Assembly: GCF_030694085.1 (NCBI RefSeq)
Contig: NZ_JAUXZE010000009.1
Coordinates: 62,001-126,000, forward strand
DNA length: 64,000 nucleotides
Direction of reading: 5' to 3'
Origin: Tabrizicola sp.
GTDB taxonomy: Bacteria > Pseudomonadota > Alphaproteobacteria > Rhodobacterales > Rhodobacteraceae
Part shown: positions 17,540-25,532 of the stretch, piece by piece
How the letters are laid out: the number at the start of each line of letters is the position of its first letter
How positions within the stretch are numbered: the stretch's first letter is position 1
The notes under the pieces: generated by a model
What the model was told of the DNA's origin: nothing
The model's input: the letters and a program-made list of their open reading frames with translations, nothing else
The model's database searches: none
Translations under genes and position numbers: made by a program

Positions 17540-17839
17540 TCAAATCCCCAGGTAAGCGTCGCAAAGGCGCGGGTCGGCGATCAGCTTGGCGGGGGTCAGC
17601 TTGGCGAGGGGTCGGTCCATCGCGATCCGCCCCGTCTTCATAACATAGCCCCGGTCCGCGACCCTCAGCGCGCCACAGGCGTTCTGTTCCACCAGAAGCA
17701 CCGTCACGTCCAGCACCTTCAGCCCCTTCACCACATTGAATAGCCTGGCCACGATGATCGGTGCCAGACCCATCGAGGAGTCGTCGCGCAAAAGACACGG
17801 CGACCGACCCGTCACCGCGCGAGCCTTCGCCAGCAACAC
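17540..17839 (-). pseudogene. Remnant of a branched-chain amino-acid ABC transporter ATPase (livF-like)
   Basis: The 99 codons match only the C-terminal part of LivF. LLRDDSSMGLAP corresponds to the Walker B region LLLDEPSMGLAP, and VTVLLVEQNA, VADRGYVMKTGRI and DPRLCDAYLG follow as in intact proteins. The Walker A, Q-loop and signature portions are missing, and the Walker B glutamate and proline are changed to Asp-Ser. No other liv genes are present. This is best read as the decaying end of a lost liv operon next to fadJ, with no expected ATPase function. Confidence 0.75.
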
Positions 17840-17906
17840 TGTCAGGGTGTTGAATATCTGCCACCCTGCGGGGGGCTGCGCCAGACGGCGGTCACCTGTC
17901 GGTCGA

Positions 17907-19019
17907 TCAGTCCAGTTGATCCAGCATCAGGCGCAAGGCCTGTTCCAGCCTGCGCCGGTCGATGGCGGTGAAGTCGCGGTCAAACTGTATCTCCAGCCTG
18001 CCGATGGCGGCGACGCATTTGCCCCGACCCGTCTTGCGGTCGAACGAAAAGCTGGCCATCGCCTTGGCCGGCGTGTCGCGCCGGACGGTTGCCGCAGCAT
18101 GAGGCGTGCCGGACCGGCTTTCGGCCGTCTCGTCGGCAAAGCGCCGCAGGATGGTCAGTTCGTCAGTGACCGAGCGATGATCCCATCCCTTCAACTCGCC
18201 CCGGATGAGCAAGGCCAGACCATCGACCTCTTCCAGCCGTCGGGCCAGGGCCAGGCCAAGAGCGCGCGGGATCTCCTGGGGATAGAGCAGATCGCCGCCC
18301 AGCCGTTCGACCAGCGGCAGGAAACTGCGAATGTAGCTGCGCTTCTGGTAGCTCGCTGACCTGAAAAGGACCGCCACCGCCTTGTCCGGGTCATGGACCG
18401 CAGTTCCGGGATCGCCGGCGTAGTCCAGCGCAAGCATCGCCATCTCGGCAAAGGAGATGTCCTTCCGCACCAGGTTCTCGTCCACCATCCTGCGGTAAAG
18501 CGCCTCGAGGTCGTCACCTGGCTGGCTTACCGCAGCCGGGATCGTGCCATAACGGTCGGCATCACCTGTCTCCTTCAGAAGCTGACGGTAGGCCGACAGG
18601 CGGCGGTAGCCCTGGATCAGTTCGAACCGGCCATCGGCACGGGCCTCAAGCCGGATCGGGTTCGACAGGCCCAGCTCGGTGATCGAGGTCTTGAGCTCGG
18701 CAAGCTCGAAGTCCGGTGCCTTCCTGCGGTCGCGGACCAGCTTGTGCATCTCGATCAGGTCCAGAGCGACCAGCTCGACCACCAGACCCAGACGCTTCAG
18801 CCGGACATGGTCCTGCCTCAGAGTGTCGTCCCTGGGGCCGACCTGCGCCTCGATCTTCAGCCGCTCGTTGGCCGGGGAGATGGTCCTTGCACTTGCTGCT
18901 GCCGTCGGCCCGCTCTGGGACGGTGTGTCGAAAACCTTCCCCGCAGGGAAGGTCTGGTCTGCGGCACCCCCGGGGTCTTCGCGCAGGAGGGTATCGAACA
19001 CGCGGCGTTTTTCGGTCAT
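17907..19019 (-). CDS. Orphan ParB/RepB-like nuclease-fold DNA-binding protein
   Basis: 370 residues. The middle holds a ParB N-terminal-like domain (about 95–190; LSNPIRLEARADGRFELIQGYRRLSAYRQLL), with NLVRKDISFAEMAMLA resembling the ENxxRxdlsxxE box, followed by a helical DNA-binding region and a divergent C-terminus. ParB-family proteins bind centromere-like palindromes. No parA/repA or repC lies beside it, so it is not part of a complete partition operon. The ATG at 19019 has GGAAGGA eight bases upstream, though the frame stays open to 19103. A palindrome ACCTTCCC–N4–GGGAAGGT lies inside its own 5' coding region, and a related one lies about 200 bp upstream. Confidence 0.75.
   Translation of the reverse strand: MTEKRRVFDTLLREDPGGAADQTFPAGKVFDTPSQSGPTAAASARTISPANERLKIEAQVGPRDDTLRQDHVRLKRLGLVVELVALDLIEMHKLVRDRRKAPDFELAELKTSITELGLSNPIRLEARADGRFELIQGYRRLSAYRQLLKETGDADRYGTIPAAVSQPGDDLEALYRRMVDENLVRKDISFAEMAMLALDYAGDPGTAVHDPDKAVAVLFRSASYQKRSYIRSFLPLVERLGGDLLYPQEIPRALGLALARRLEEVDGLALLIRGELKGWDHRSVTDELTILRRFADETAESRSGTPHAAATVRRDTPAKAMASFSFDRKTGRGKCVAAIGRLEIQFDRDFTAIDRRRLEQALRLMLDQLD
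18934..18953. repeat. Palindrome inside the ParB-like gene (candidate binding site)
   Basis: ACCTTCCC (18934–18941) and GGGAAGGT (18946–18953) form a perfect 8-bp dyad around CGCA, within codons for the poorly conserved N-terminal linker of the ParB-like protein. It is close in sequence to the palindrome at 19217–19232. The coding context there is low-complexity, so the DNA sequence rather than the protein may be what is conserved. Confidence 0.5.
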
Positions 19020-19319
19020 GGCGGGTCCTTCCGGTCTTGTCACAGGCAGCCAACGGGCTGACGCAAGTTTCCTGATGGGCGCGGCCGACAGGGACTCGCG
19101 CATGGCACGAGGTCTTGCGCGAAAACCTTGCGGAAGGCTTCGAACATCGCACGGTGAAGGGTCTTGACCGGGGTGGCATCACAAAGGGATGGGGCACAGG
19201 CCCAGGGCCGAGCAATCTTCCCCGCGGGGAAGGTCGGGTCGCCCCAGGTCGATGCAAGGTCTGACTGCCCGGACCGGAGCGAAGGTCAAGCTGCGGTTCG
19301 GGCAGTCATCGCATGGCGG
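19020..19319. other. Intergenic region upstream of the ParB-like gene
   Basis: Three hundred bases between two minus-strand genes with no supported coding sequence. Just upstream of the ParB-like ATG is its ribosome site. A weaker relative of the palindrome, ACCTTGCGGAAGG, lies near 19125–19137. The perfect palindrome at 19217–19232 is the main feature. The promoter was not identified. Confidence 0.4.
19217..19232. repeat. Perfect 16-bp palindrome upstream of the ParB-like gene
   Basis: CTTCCCCGCGGGGAAG reads the same on both strands. It shares the CTTCCC…GGGAAG arms with the element at 18934–18953, 264 bp away, but has a two-base shorter core. It is a candidate binding site for the neighbouring ParB-like protein or another dimeric regulator. 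Confidence 0.5.
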
Positions 19320-19943
19320 TCACGCCGCCGTGTGCAGGGTTGCCATGCGACGGGCATCCTCGGCACGAACATTGCGGCTGGCCTCGCGCGCCTTGCAGCG
19401 GTCGACCCAGTCGCGGATCAGCGGGTCATCGGGAGTGCCCTCGGGGAACCAGGCATAGGGGCCGTGCAGCAGGATGTCCGCGGCGGTGAACTTCGCCCCC
19501 ATGATCCAGGGCCCCGTTTCCAGCGCCGCGCGCAGCCGCGCGACCGCCGTCTTGTGGTCGCGGATAGCCGCCGTCAGCCAGGGGTGCGAGACGCCGGCGC
19601 CTTCCAGGATGAAGGCGGGTTCCAGCACGCCCTGATACCAGGCCATCCAGGTGGCGAAGGCCCCCCACTCCGGGGTGCCGACCTTGGGCGCCAGGCCGCT
19701 GTCAGGGAAAAGGCTGGTCAGGTGCAGGATGATCGCTGCGCGTTCCGTCAGAACCACCCCGTCGTGCACCAGCGCCGGAACCTTGCCCTCGGGATGCGGG
19801 TTCGCGGGATCGCGACCGCCCGAGCCGTCCATGCGGGGGATCGTCACCGTGCGCACCGTGACCCAGTCCTGGATGCCCATCTCCTCGATCAGCGAGAGGA
19901 TCGCGACCGAGCGGCTTTCGGGGGAATGAAAAAGGGTCAGCAT
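19320..19943 (-). CDS. Glutathione S-transferase family protein
   Basis: 207 residues. The N-terminal thioredoxin-like domain starts MLTLFHSPESRSVAILSLIEEMG and contains the glutathione-site segment GKVPALVHDGVVLTERAAI (cis-Pro and the TE/S pair). The C-terminal helical domain has GPWIMGAKFTAADILL with the family's conserved Asp. Likely a cytosolic detoxification or thiol-transfer enzyme; the substrate is unknown. The ATG at 19943 follows AAAGGAGAAAGAC. It is divergent from a WYL-domain regulator 69 bp away that probably controls it. Confidence 0.85.
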   Translation of the reverse strand: MLTLFHSPESRSVAILSLIEEMGIQDWVTVRTVTIPRMDGSGGRDPANPHPEGKVPALVHDGVVLTERAAIILHLTSLFPDSGLAPKVGTPEWGAFATWMAWYQGVLEPAFILEGAGVSHPWLTAAIRDHKTAVARLRAALETGPWIMGAKFTAADILLHGPYAWFPEGTPDDPLIRDWVDRCKAREASRNVRAEDARRMATLHTAA

Positions 19944-19988
19944 GTCTTTCTCCTTTGCTTGTTCATGGGACAAGGGTAACCATTCCTT

Positions 19989-20007
19989 CCTGCCAGAACC
20001 TGTCAGG
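19989..20007. promoter_or_regulatory. Direct repeat in the GST/WYL-regulator intergenic region
   Basis: CCTGCCAGA (19989–19997) and CCTGTCAGG (19999–20007) form a direct repeat of CCTGNCAGN with a 10-bp period, one helical turn. It lies six bases before the regulator's ATG between two divergent genes, so binding here could block both. The second unit is identical to one of the sites upstream of algD. Confidence 0.4.
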
Positions 20008-20012
20008 ATCAG

Positions 20013-20717
20013 ATGCCCAAGTCCGACCGCCTGTTCCGCCTGTTGAACGCCTTCCGGCTGCTGCCTCAGCCGGTCACCGCCGCCCGGCTGGCCGAAGAGA
20101 TGGGCGTGTCCGAACGCACCCTTTATCGCGACATCCAGGCTTTGCGGCTTGCCGGAGCATTGATCGATGGTGAGGCCGGGGCGGGCTATACCCTGACCGA
20201 GGACCCTGCCCTGCCGCCGCAGATGTTCACCCGGCTGGAGGTCGAGGCGCTGGTCCTGGGTCTTGCCGAGGTGACGATGGCAGGCGACCCGGCGCTGGCA
20301 AGGGCTGCCGCCCAGGCCCAGGCGAAGATCATCGCCACCCTGCCAGACCGGGTGCAGCGCCAGGCGATCCATGCCGTGACCCAGACCTACCGCTTCGACC
20401 GCCGCGCGCCCTTGCCGCCGCACATGCAGACCCTGCGCGAGGCCGCCTGGGAGGAACGCGCGCTGGACCTGACCTATCGCGACCTGTCGGGCCAGGTGAC
20501 CGACCGCCGGATCTGGCCACTTGGCACTGTATTCCTGGACCGTGAGGTCATGGTCCTTGCCTGGTGCTGCCTGCGCCAGGATTTCCGCCGCTTCAAGGTG
20601 CACCAGATGGACCGGGTCATCCTGACCGACGAAAGCTTCCGCCCCCGCCGGGTGCCGCTGTTGCGCAGCTTCATCGACCAGCTGCGCACCGAGGGCCGCC
20701 GCCCCGCCCGCGCTTGA
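20013..20717 (+). CDS. YafY-family HTH/WYL-domain transcriptional regulator
   Basis: 234 residues. An N-terminal HTH (LAEEMGVSERTLYRDIQALRLAG, about 26–48) is followed by a WYL-type ligand-sensing domain (AAWEERALDLTYRDLSGQVTDRRIWPLGTVF, about 140–170). Such proteins usually control a divergent neighbour, here the glutathione S-transferase. The ligand is not predictable. A 10-bp-phased repeat just upstream is the likely operator. Length and domain order are normal for the family. Confidence 0.87.
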   Translation: MPKSDRLFRLLNAFRLLPQPVTAARLAEEMGVSERTLYRDIQALRLAGALIDGEAGAGYTLTEDPALPPQMFTRLEVEALVLGLAEVTMAGDPALARAAAQAQAKIIATLPDRVQRQAIHAVTQTYRFDRRAPLPPHMQTLREAAWEERALDLTYRDLSGQVTDRRIWPLGTVFLDREVMVLAWCCLRQDFRRFKVHQMDRVILTDESFRPRRVPLLRSFIDQLRTEGRRPARA

Positions 20718-20768
20718 AAGGCTTTGGAACCGCGTGATAGCGTCCCGGCGCACGTTCAGGGAACCCAG

Positions 20769-21683
20769 ATGTCCGAAAGCCCCGCCACGCTTGATCCGAC
20801 CAAGAAGCCGGCCGGGGCCATGACGATGGTCTACAAGGACTATTACTTCCTGCAGCGCTGGGTCGACTATTACGGCCGCCAGTTCGGGCGAGAACACCTT
20901 TACGTGCTGTCCCACGGCGGCGACCCAGAGCACGACCGCATCTGCGAAGGTGCCAACGTCATCCGGCTGCCACGCGACCCGACGCTGTGGCGGATGGAAA
21001 GGCGGCGCTGGGGCATCAACTCTCAGTTTTCGGCGGGGATGCTGCGCTATTACAACTGGTTCATCGTCGGGGACGTGGACGAGGTGGTGATCGTCGATCC
21101 CGATGTCGCGCCGGACCTTGTGACCTACCTGGGCCGCTACACGAACTCCAGGAAAGCCCCCGCCTCGCTGTGTCCCTTTGGGATCGAGCTGGTCCACAAC
21201 CCGGAAGCCGAGCCGGAACCGCTGGCCGATGACGCGCCGATCCTGTCGCGGCGGCGGGTGTTCCGGGCCAACGCGAATTACGCAAAGCCTTGCGTCCTGC
21301 GCAAGGAAACCGGCTTCACCATCGGCGGACACGCGAACAGCCACCAGCCCCGCGTGCTGGACCCGCACCTCTACCTGGTCCACCTGCGGTTTTTCGACTT
21401 CGACAGGGTCACGGAACGCCTTGCCGGCCGCAAGGACATGCGCGCCATCATGGCCGGGGACCGCAACCCCGATGAAGTGGGCAAGGCCTGGAGCAAGGAT
21501 CTGGAAACCTTCCTTGCGCTATCCAAGGGCGTTGCCGTCCGTGAAGACGCCGAGCTGCCCGATTTCCGCAAGCGGATGGTCGAGGAACAGCAGCACCTGC
21601 ACGACGGCAAGATCACCTTCTTCGGCGGCGGCCGGACCAAGTCGCTATTCCGCCTGCCAGAACGTTTCGCCTCGGTCTTCTGA
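20769..21683 (+). CDS. Glycosyltransferase family 2/92-like protein
   Basis: 304 residues. MVYKDYYFLQRWVDYYGRQFG starts the nucleotide-sugar fold. DVDEV (near 117) is the metal-binding acidic motif. Conserved C-terminal landmarks are RANANYAKPC and LDPHLYLVHLRFFDFD. No signal peptide or membrane span is visible, so it is probably cytoplasmic. It has a clear paralogue at 41348–42241 sharing VLSHGGDPEH, NANYAKPC and RLPERF. It leads a run of three glycosyltransferase genes and likely adds sugars to a surface polysaccharide or glycan; donor and acceptor are unknown. Confidence 0.75.
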   Translation: MSESPATLDPTKKPAGAMTMVYKDYYFLQRWVDYYGRQFGREHLYVLSHGGDPEHDRICEGANVIRLPRDPTLWRMERRRWGINSQFSAGMLRYYNWFIVGDVDEVVIVDPDVAPDLVTYLGRYTNSRKAPASLCPFGIELVHNPEAEPEPLADDAPILSRRRVFRANANYAKPCVLRKETGFTIGGHANSHQPRVLDPHLYLVHLRFFDFDRVTERLAGRKDMRAIMAGDRNPDEVGKAWSKDLETFLALSKGVAVREDAELPDFRKRMVEEQQHLHDGKITFFGGGRTKSLFRLPERFASVF

Positions 21684-21704
21684 CCCTTTGCCAAAGGCCC
21701 CATC

Positions 21705-22517
21705 ATGGAACTGAATCGCCGCCCCGTCGCCTCGCTCTGGATTGGGGAAAACCTGCACTACGTGAACCAGCTGTGCCTGAAGTCACACCTGGTGATGGGC
21801 CATCCGGTGACGCTGTACTGCACCGATCATGTGCGTAATGTGCCGCAGGGGGTCGAGGTGCGCCCCGCGTCCGAGATCATGGAGATCGACCGCGCCATCG
21901 TGGCCGAAACCTCGGCCTCGTTCCTGTCGAACGTCTTCCGCTACAGGATGATCGCCAAGACCGGCGCGATCTGGATCGACTGCGACGCCTACTGCTACCG
22001 CCCCTTCCCCGAGGGGCAAGAGCATATCTACGCCGGCCACGGGATGCGGGGGGCGCTGAACTGCGGCGTGGTGGCGATGCCCAATACCGGCAAGCTGATC
22101 GAAAGCCTGCTCGACTATTACGACAACCTGCCGGACTACCCGGCCTGGTGGGGCAACCGCCAGAAGAAGAAGATGGACAAGCTGGACCGCTCGCTGCCCA
22201 AGGCGGTCCGCATCTTCCAGACCGAGCGCACCGCCTTTGGCCCGCAGGCCTTTACCCACTTTGCGCAGGTCACAGGCGACATCGACAAGGCGATGACCGC
22301 CGACACGCTGTATCCCGTGCCCTTCCAGCTGAATGACGTCTTCTACGATCCTCATTCCAATGTCGAAGGCCATTTCACCGACGCCACCCTTTCGGTCCAC
22401 ATCTACACCAACGCCGCCCGGCCCTGGTGGCGCAAGAACCCGCCCCTGAAGGGCAGCTACATCGCCCGGATGTGCGAGAAACTGGACATCGACCCCACCG
22501 CCGCGCTGGAAGAATGA
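21705..22517 (+). CDS. Glycosyltransferase with DxD-type sugar-binding motif (GT32-like)
   Basis: 270 residues. NVFRYRMIAKTGAIWIDCDAYCYRPF holds the DxD-type motif (IDCDAY, about 86–91) and resembles the GT32/capsular polysaccharide synthesis family. Later segments NCGVVAMPN and HIYTNAARPWW fit the same fold. No membrane spans are seen. It begins 21 bp after the preceding glycosyltransferase and its stop overlaps the next gene (ATGA), so the three are one operon. The acceptor is unknown. Confidence 0.72.
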   Translation: MELNRRPVASLWIGENLHYVNQLCLKSHLVMGHPVTLYCTDHVRNVPQGVEVRPASEIMEIDRAIVAETSASFLSNVFRYRMIAKTGAIWIDCDAYCYRPFPEGQEHIYAGHGMRGALNCGVVAMPNTGKLIESLLDYYDNLPDYPAWWGNRQKKKMDKLDRSLPKAVRIFQTERTAFGPQAFTHFAQVTGDIDKAMTADTLYPVPFQLNDVFYDPHSNVEGHFTDATLSVHIYTNAARPWWRKNPPLKGSYIARMCEKLDIDPTAALEE

Positions 22518-24304
22518 GCTTCGCCCACCAGACCAGCCCGCATGGGTCGCTGGTGGTCCTCTCCACCATGAAGGACGAAGGTCCGTTCGTCGTGGAATGG
22601 GTGGCACACCATCTGGCCCTGGGCTTCACCGAGCTGATGGTCTACACCAACGACTGTTCCGACGGGACCGACACGCTTCTGAAGCGGCTGGAGGCGATGG
22701 ACACCGGGGTCCACCACCGCGACAACGTGATCCCCAAGGGGATGAAGCCGCACCCTTCGATGCTGAAGGCCGCCGCCGAGGAGCCGCTGATCGTCAACTC
22801 GGACTGGGTGCTGGTGATCGACGCGGACGAGTTCATGGTGATCAACCACCCCTCGGGCACGCTGGACGGTCTGGTCACCGACCTGAACGCGATGGATGCC
22901 CATGCCATCGTGATGACCTGGCGCATCTTCGGGTCCTCGGGTGTCCGCGACTGGTCGCGTCAGCCGATCACCGACCAATTCACCCGCGCCGCTCCCGAGT
23001 TCTGGAACAAGGGCTGGGGCACCAAGACCATGCTGCGCTTCGATGCCGAACATCAGCGGCTGGGCATGCACCGCCCGGTGATCAAGGAGAAGTTCCGCGA
23101 AACGGACTACCCTGACAGCCAGCACTGGGTGAACGGCTCGGGGCGGCCCCTGGAGGAATGGTTCAAATTCCGAGGCTGGCGCTCGATCCGCCGGACCGTT
23201 GGCTACGACTGGGCGCAGATCAACCACTACGCCATCAAGTCGATGGACGCCTATACGCTTCGCAAGTTCCGCGGCAATGCCAACGGCAAGCTCACGAAGT
23301 ATGGCTCGGACTACTGGTCCTTGCAGGACCGGAACGAGGTCGAGGATGTGAAGATTGCCCGCCACCGCGACCGGCGTGACGGCATCATGGCGGCACTTCT
23401 GGAAGATGACGAAGTCCGCCAGCTGCACGAGGCCGCCCATGCCCGGGCCGAGGCGCGACTGGCAGAGATCCGGCTTTCGCCCGACTATCAGACGATGGTC
23501 GACGACCTGGTCGCCGGGTCCAGTGTGCCTATAAGTCAGGTCGTCGCCAAGCCGCCGAAGCTCCGCGACAAGGAGGCGGTCAAGGCGGTCCAGACCAAGC
23601 TGGAGCAGCGCCGCAACGCCCTGCCCAAGGAAGACCGCCGCACCCCGCCGCCGCCCGGCTGGGGCTCGCCCTTTGCCTCGCCCTATGTCTCGGGGTCGGC
23701 GGACTTGTCGGCGGATATCCCGCTGGAGGTGGTCGAAAACCAGACGGTGAAGATCCCGCTCGACCCCCGCGTCTTCACCGCCGCGACGATGGAGGTGCTG
23801 AAGTCCGGCAAATTCGATCGCCGTCATGCGCGCAACATCGCGGGGTTCCTGAACGGCTGCACCCGGCTTCTTGACCTGGACTGCGGCATCGGTTTCGTCG
23901 CTTTGCGCGCCAAGGCCGCGAACCCGGACCTGCAGGTGACGATCCACGAGGAAAGGCCCGCGCTGCTGCTGATGTCGCGTCGGATCGCCGCGCTGAACTT
24001 TTCCGATGCGGCCGGTATCTCCTGGTCGCAGGCGACGCTGAACCCCGAGGGCGTCTGGTCCGGCCTGCACAAGCTTCTTGCCGCCACACGACCGGAGGTC
24101 TTGCGCCTTTCCGGGCCGCTCCTCTCGGCCGAGGCGTTCAGCGAGGCTTCCCTCACCAGTGTCCGACGCATCCTGGTTCCGTTCCTTGACCCATCCGAGG
24201 TGACTGCCGCGCGCACAAAGCTGGCCCCGGCCCTGACCGAGCTGGGCTTCGCCGAGGACATGAACGGCGAGCCGAACGGAACGATCTATCTTCGCCGGGA
24301 ATGA
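22514..24304 (+). CDS. Two-domain protein: glycosyltransferase (GT2/92-like) fused to a methyltransferase-like domain
   Basis: 596 residues starting at the ATG that overlaps the previous stop. The first ~330 residues form a GT2/92-like domain: VLSTMKDEGPFVVEWVAHHLALGF, then the acidic motif VIDADEFM (near 97). A charged linker (about 330–430) carries a proline patch (TPPPPGWG). The last ~150 residues hold LLDLDCGIGFVALRAKAANP, which looks like an S-adenosylmethionine-binding loop of an FkbM-type methyltransferase, though the usual GxGxG is altered to DCGIG. It may add and methylate a sugar on the same glycan, or the second domain may be structural. The fusion is uncommon. Confidence 0.68.
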   Translation: MSFAHQTSPHGSLVVLSTMKDEGPFVVEWVAHHLALGFTELMVYTNDCSDGTDTLLKRLEAMDTGVHHRDNVIPKGMKPHPSMLKAAAEEPLIVNSDWVLVIDADEFMVINHPSGTLDGLVTDLNAMDAHAIVMTWRIFGSSGVRDWSRQPITDQFTRAAPEFWNKGWGTKTMLRFDAEHQRLGMHRPVIKEKFRETDYPDSQHWVNGSGRPLEEWFKFRGWRSIRRTVGYDWAQINHYAIKSMDAYTLRKFRGNANGKLTKYGSDYWSLQDRNEVEDVKIARHRDRRDGIMAALLEDDEVRQLHEAAHARAEARLAEIRLSPDYQTMVDDLVAGSSVPISQVVAKPPKLRDKEAVKAVQTKLEQRRNALPKEDRRTPPPPGWGSPFASPYVSGSADLSADIPLEVVENQTVKIPLDPRVFTAATMEVLKSGKFDRRHARNIAGFLNGCTRLLDLDCGIGFVALRAKAANPDLQVTIHEERPALLLMSRRIAALNFSDAAGISWSQATLNPEGVWSGLHKLLAATRPEVLRLSGPLLSAEAFSEASLTSVRRILVPFLDPSEVTAARTKLAPALTELGFAEDMNGEPNGTIYLRRE

Positions 24305-24398
24305 CCCTGCGCCTGGCTTACGGGAAACATCCGCACGACCTACTTTCCGGCGGATCAGAAGAAGAACAACAGGGGAGACCGTCCCCGAAAGGCAGGCC

Positions 24399-24737
24399 AT
24401 GCGGGCAATCCTGACCAGATGGAGCATCATGCGGGCACTTTGCCTGGCGCTGGTGCTTGCGATGGCGCTTGCCCATGCGGTCGAGACCGCCCATCACGGC
24501 CCGGGAACACAGGCCGCCGAGGTGGACCACCACGCCCATCCCGCTGATCTGGTTCATCACCATCCAGAGGCGAATCACGACGCCGACGACCATGACCATG
24601 TCAGCGTCGCCTTGCTGACCAGCCTGGGCGCCGAGGTCCATACGGACCCCTGCCGCCGGGACCTTTCGGCGGCCGTGGTGGCCGACATCTCACCGCCTGA
24701 CGGGCCCAGGCGGCCACCCCGTGCGATGAATACCTGA
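24399..24737 (+). CDS. Small secreted histidine-rich protein
   Basis: 112 residues with a signal peptide (about 11–28 if translation starts at 24399; an alternative ATG lies at 24429). A histidine/aspartate-rich stretch (AHHGPG, DHHAHP, VHHHPE, DADDHDHV) follows and could bind nickel, cobalt, copper or zinc in the periplasm. It is followed 54 bp later by a HupE/UreJ family transporter, which supports a metal-delivery role. A GGGGA–N5–TCCCC hairpin (24372–24386) lies just before the start. No specific family is recognised. Confidence 0.6.
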   Translation: MRAILTRWSIMRALCLALVLAMALAHAVETAHHGPGTQAAEVDHHAHPADLVHHHPEANHDADDHDHVSVALLTSLGAEVHTDPCRRDLSAAVVADISPPDGPRRPPRAMNT

Positions 24738-24791
24738 GCCACTGCCCCAAGGCGGGCGGTCCGACAGTTCCCATCTCGCAGGAAAGACCAC

Positions 24792-25517
24792 ATGGTATCC
24801 ACCCTTTGGGCGCAGTGGCGTCCCCCCTTGCCCTGGCAGGCGCTGCTGGCGCTTGTCAGCTGTCTTGGCACCCTTCTTGTCACCGGAGCGGCGCTGGCCC
24901 ACAACGTCACCGAAGGCGACGCGGGCTATGTCCAGGAGGTGACGGGCTCCCACCCCATCGCCTTCATCTATCTCGGTGCCAAGCATATGGTGACGGGCTA
25001 TGACCACCTTCTCTTCCTTGCCGGAGTGATCTTCTTTCTTTACCAGGCGAAGGACATCGCCACCTGTGTCAGCCTTTTCGCCATCGGCCATTCGGTCACG
25101 ATGATCGCCGGTGTCTGGTGGCAGATCGCCATCAACGCCTACATCATTGACGCCATCATCGCGTTCTCGGTGGTCTACAAGGCGCTGGACAACCTTGGCG
25201 CCTTCCGGTTGTGGTTCGGCGTCCAACCCGACACCAAGGCCGCGACGCTGATCTTCGGCCTTCTGCACGGCTTCGGTCTGGCGACGAAGATTCAGGACTA
25301 TGACATCTCGCCCGACGGGCTTCTGGGCAACCTCATCGCCTTCAATGTGGGCGTCGAGATCGGCCAGCTGATGGCACTGGCGCTGATCCTTCTGGCGATG
25401 CGCCAGTGGCGCGCGCGCCCGGCTTTCGCGCGGCAGGCCTATGCCGCGAATGTCCTCATGATGGTGGCTGGCTTTGCCCTGATGGGCCTGCAGATCACCG
25501 GCTACTTCGTCGCCTGA
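24792..25517 (+). CDS. HupE/UreJ family metal transporter
   Basis: 241 residues with six or so membrane helices. Family hallmarks are GAKHMVTGYDHLLFLAGVIFF (histidine and Asp-His of the metal path), FAIGHSVTMI and ATLIFGLLHGFGLA. HupE/UreJ proteins move nickel or cobalt, or copper in some branches, across a membrane. Here no urease or hydrogenase genes are adjacent. The gene is sandwiched between a His-rich secreted protein and a membrane-anchored protein, an arrangement that suggests a metal-uptake or handling module. The metal cannot be told from sequence. Confidence 0.82.
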   Translation: MVSTLWAQWRPPLPWQALLALVSCLGTLLVTGAALAHNVTEGDAGYVQEVTGSHPIAFIYLGAKHMVTGYDHLLFLAGVIFFLYQAKDIATCVSLFAIGHSVTMIAGVWWQIAINAYIIDAIIAFSVVYKALDNLGAFRLWFGVQPDTKAATLIFGLLHGFGLATKIQDYDISPDGLLGNLIAFNVGVEIGQLMALALILLAMRQWRARPAFARQAYAANVLMMVAGFALMGLQITGYFVA

Positions 25518-25532
25518 AGGAGAGCGCATCCC

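Noticed and set aside
19320..21383. 687-codon minus-strand frame covering the GST and beyond
   Set aside because: Only the last 208 codons are the GST gene. The rest is the antisense of the WYL regulator and a glycosyltransferase.
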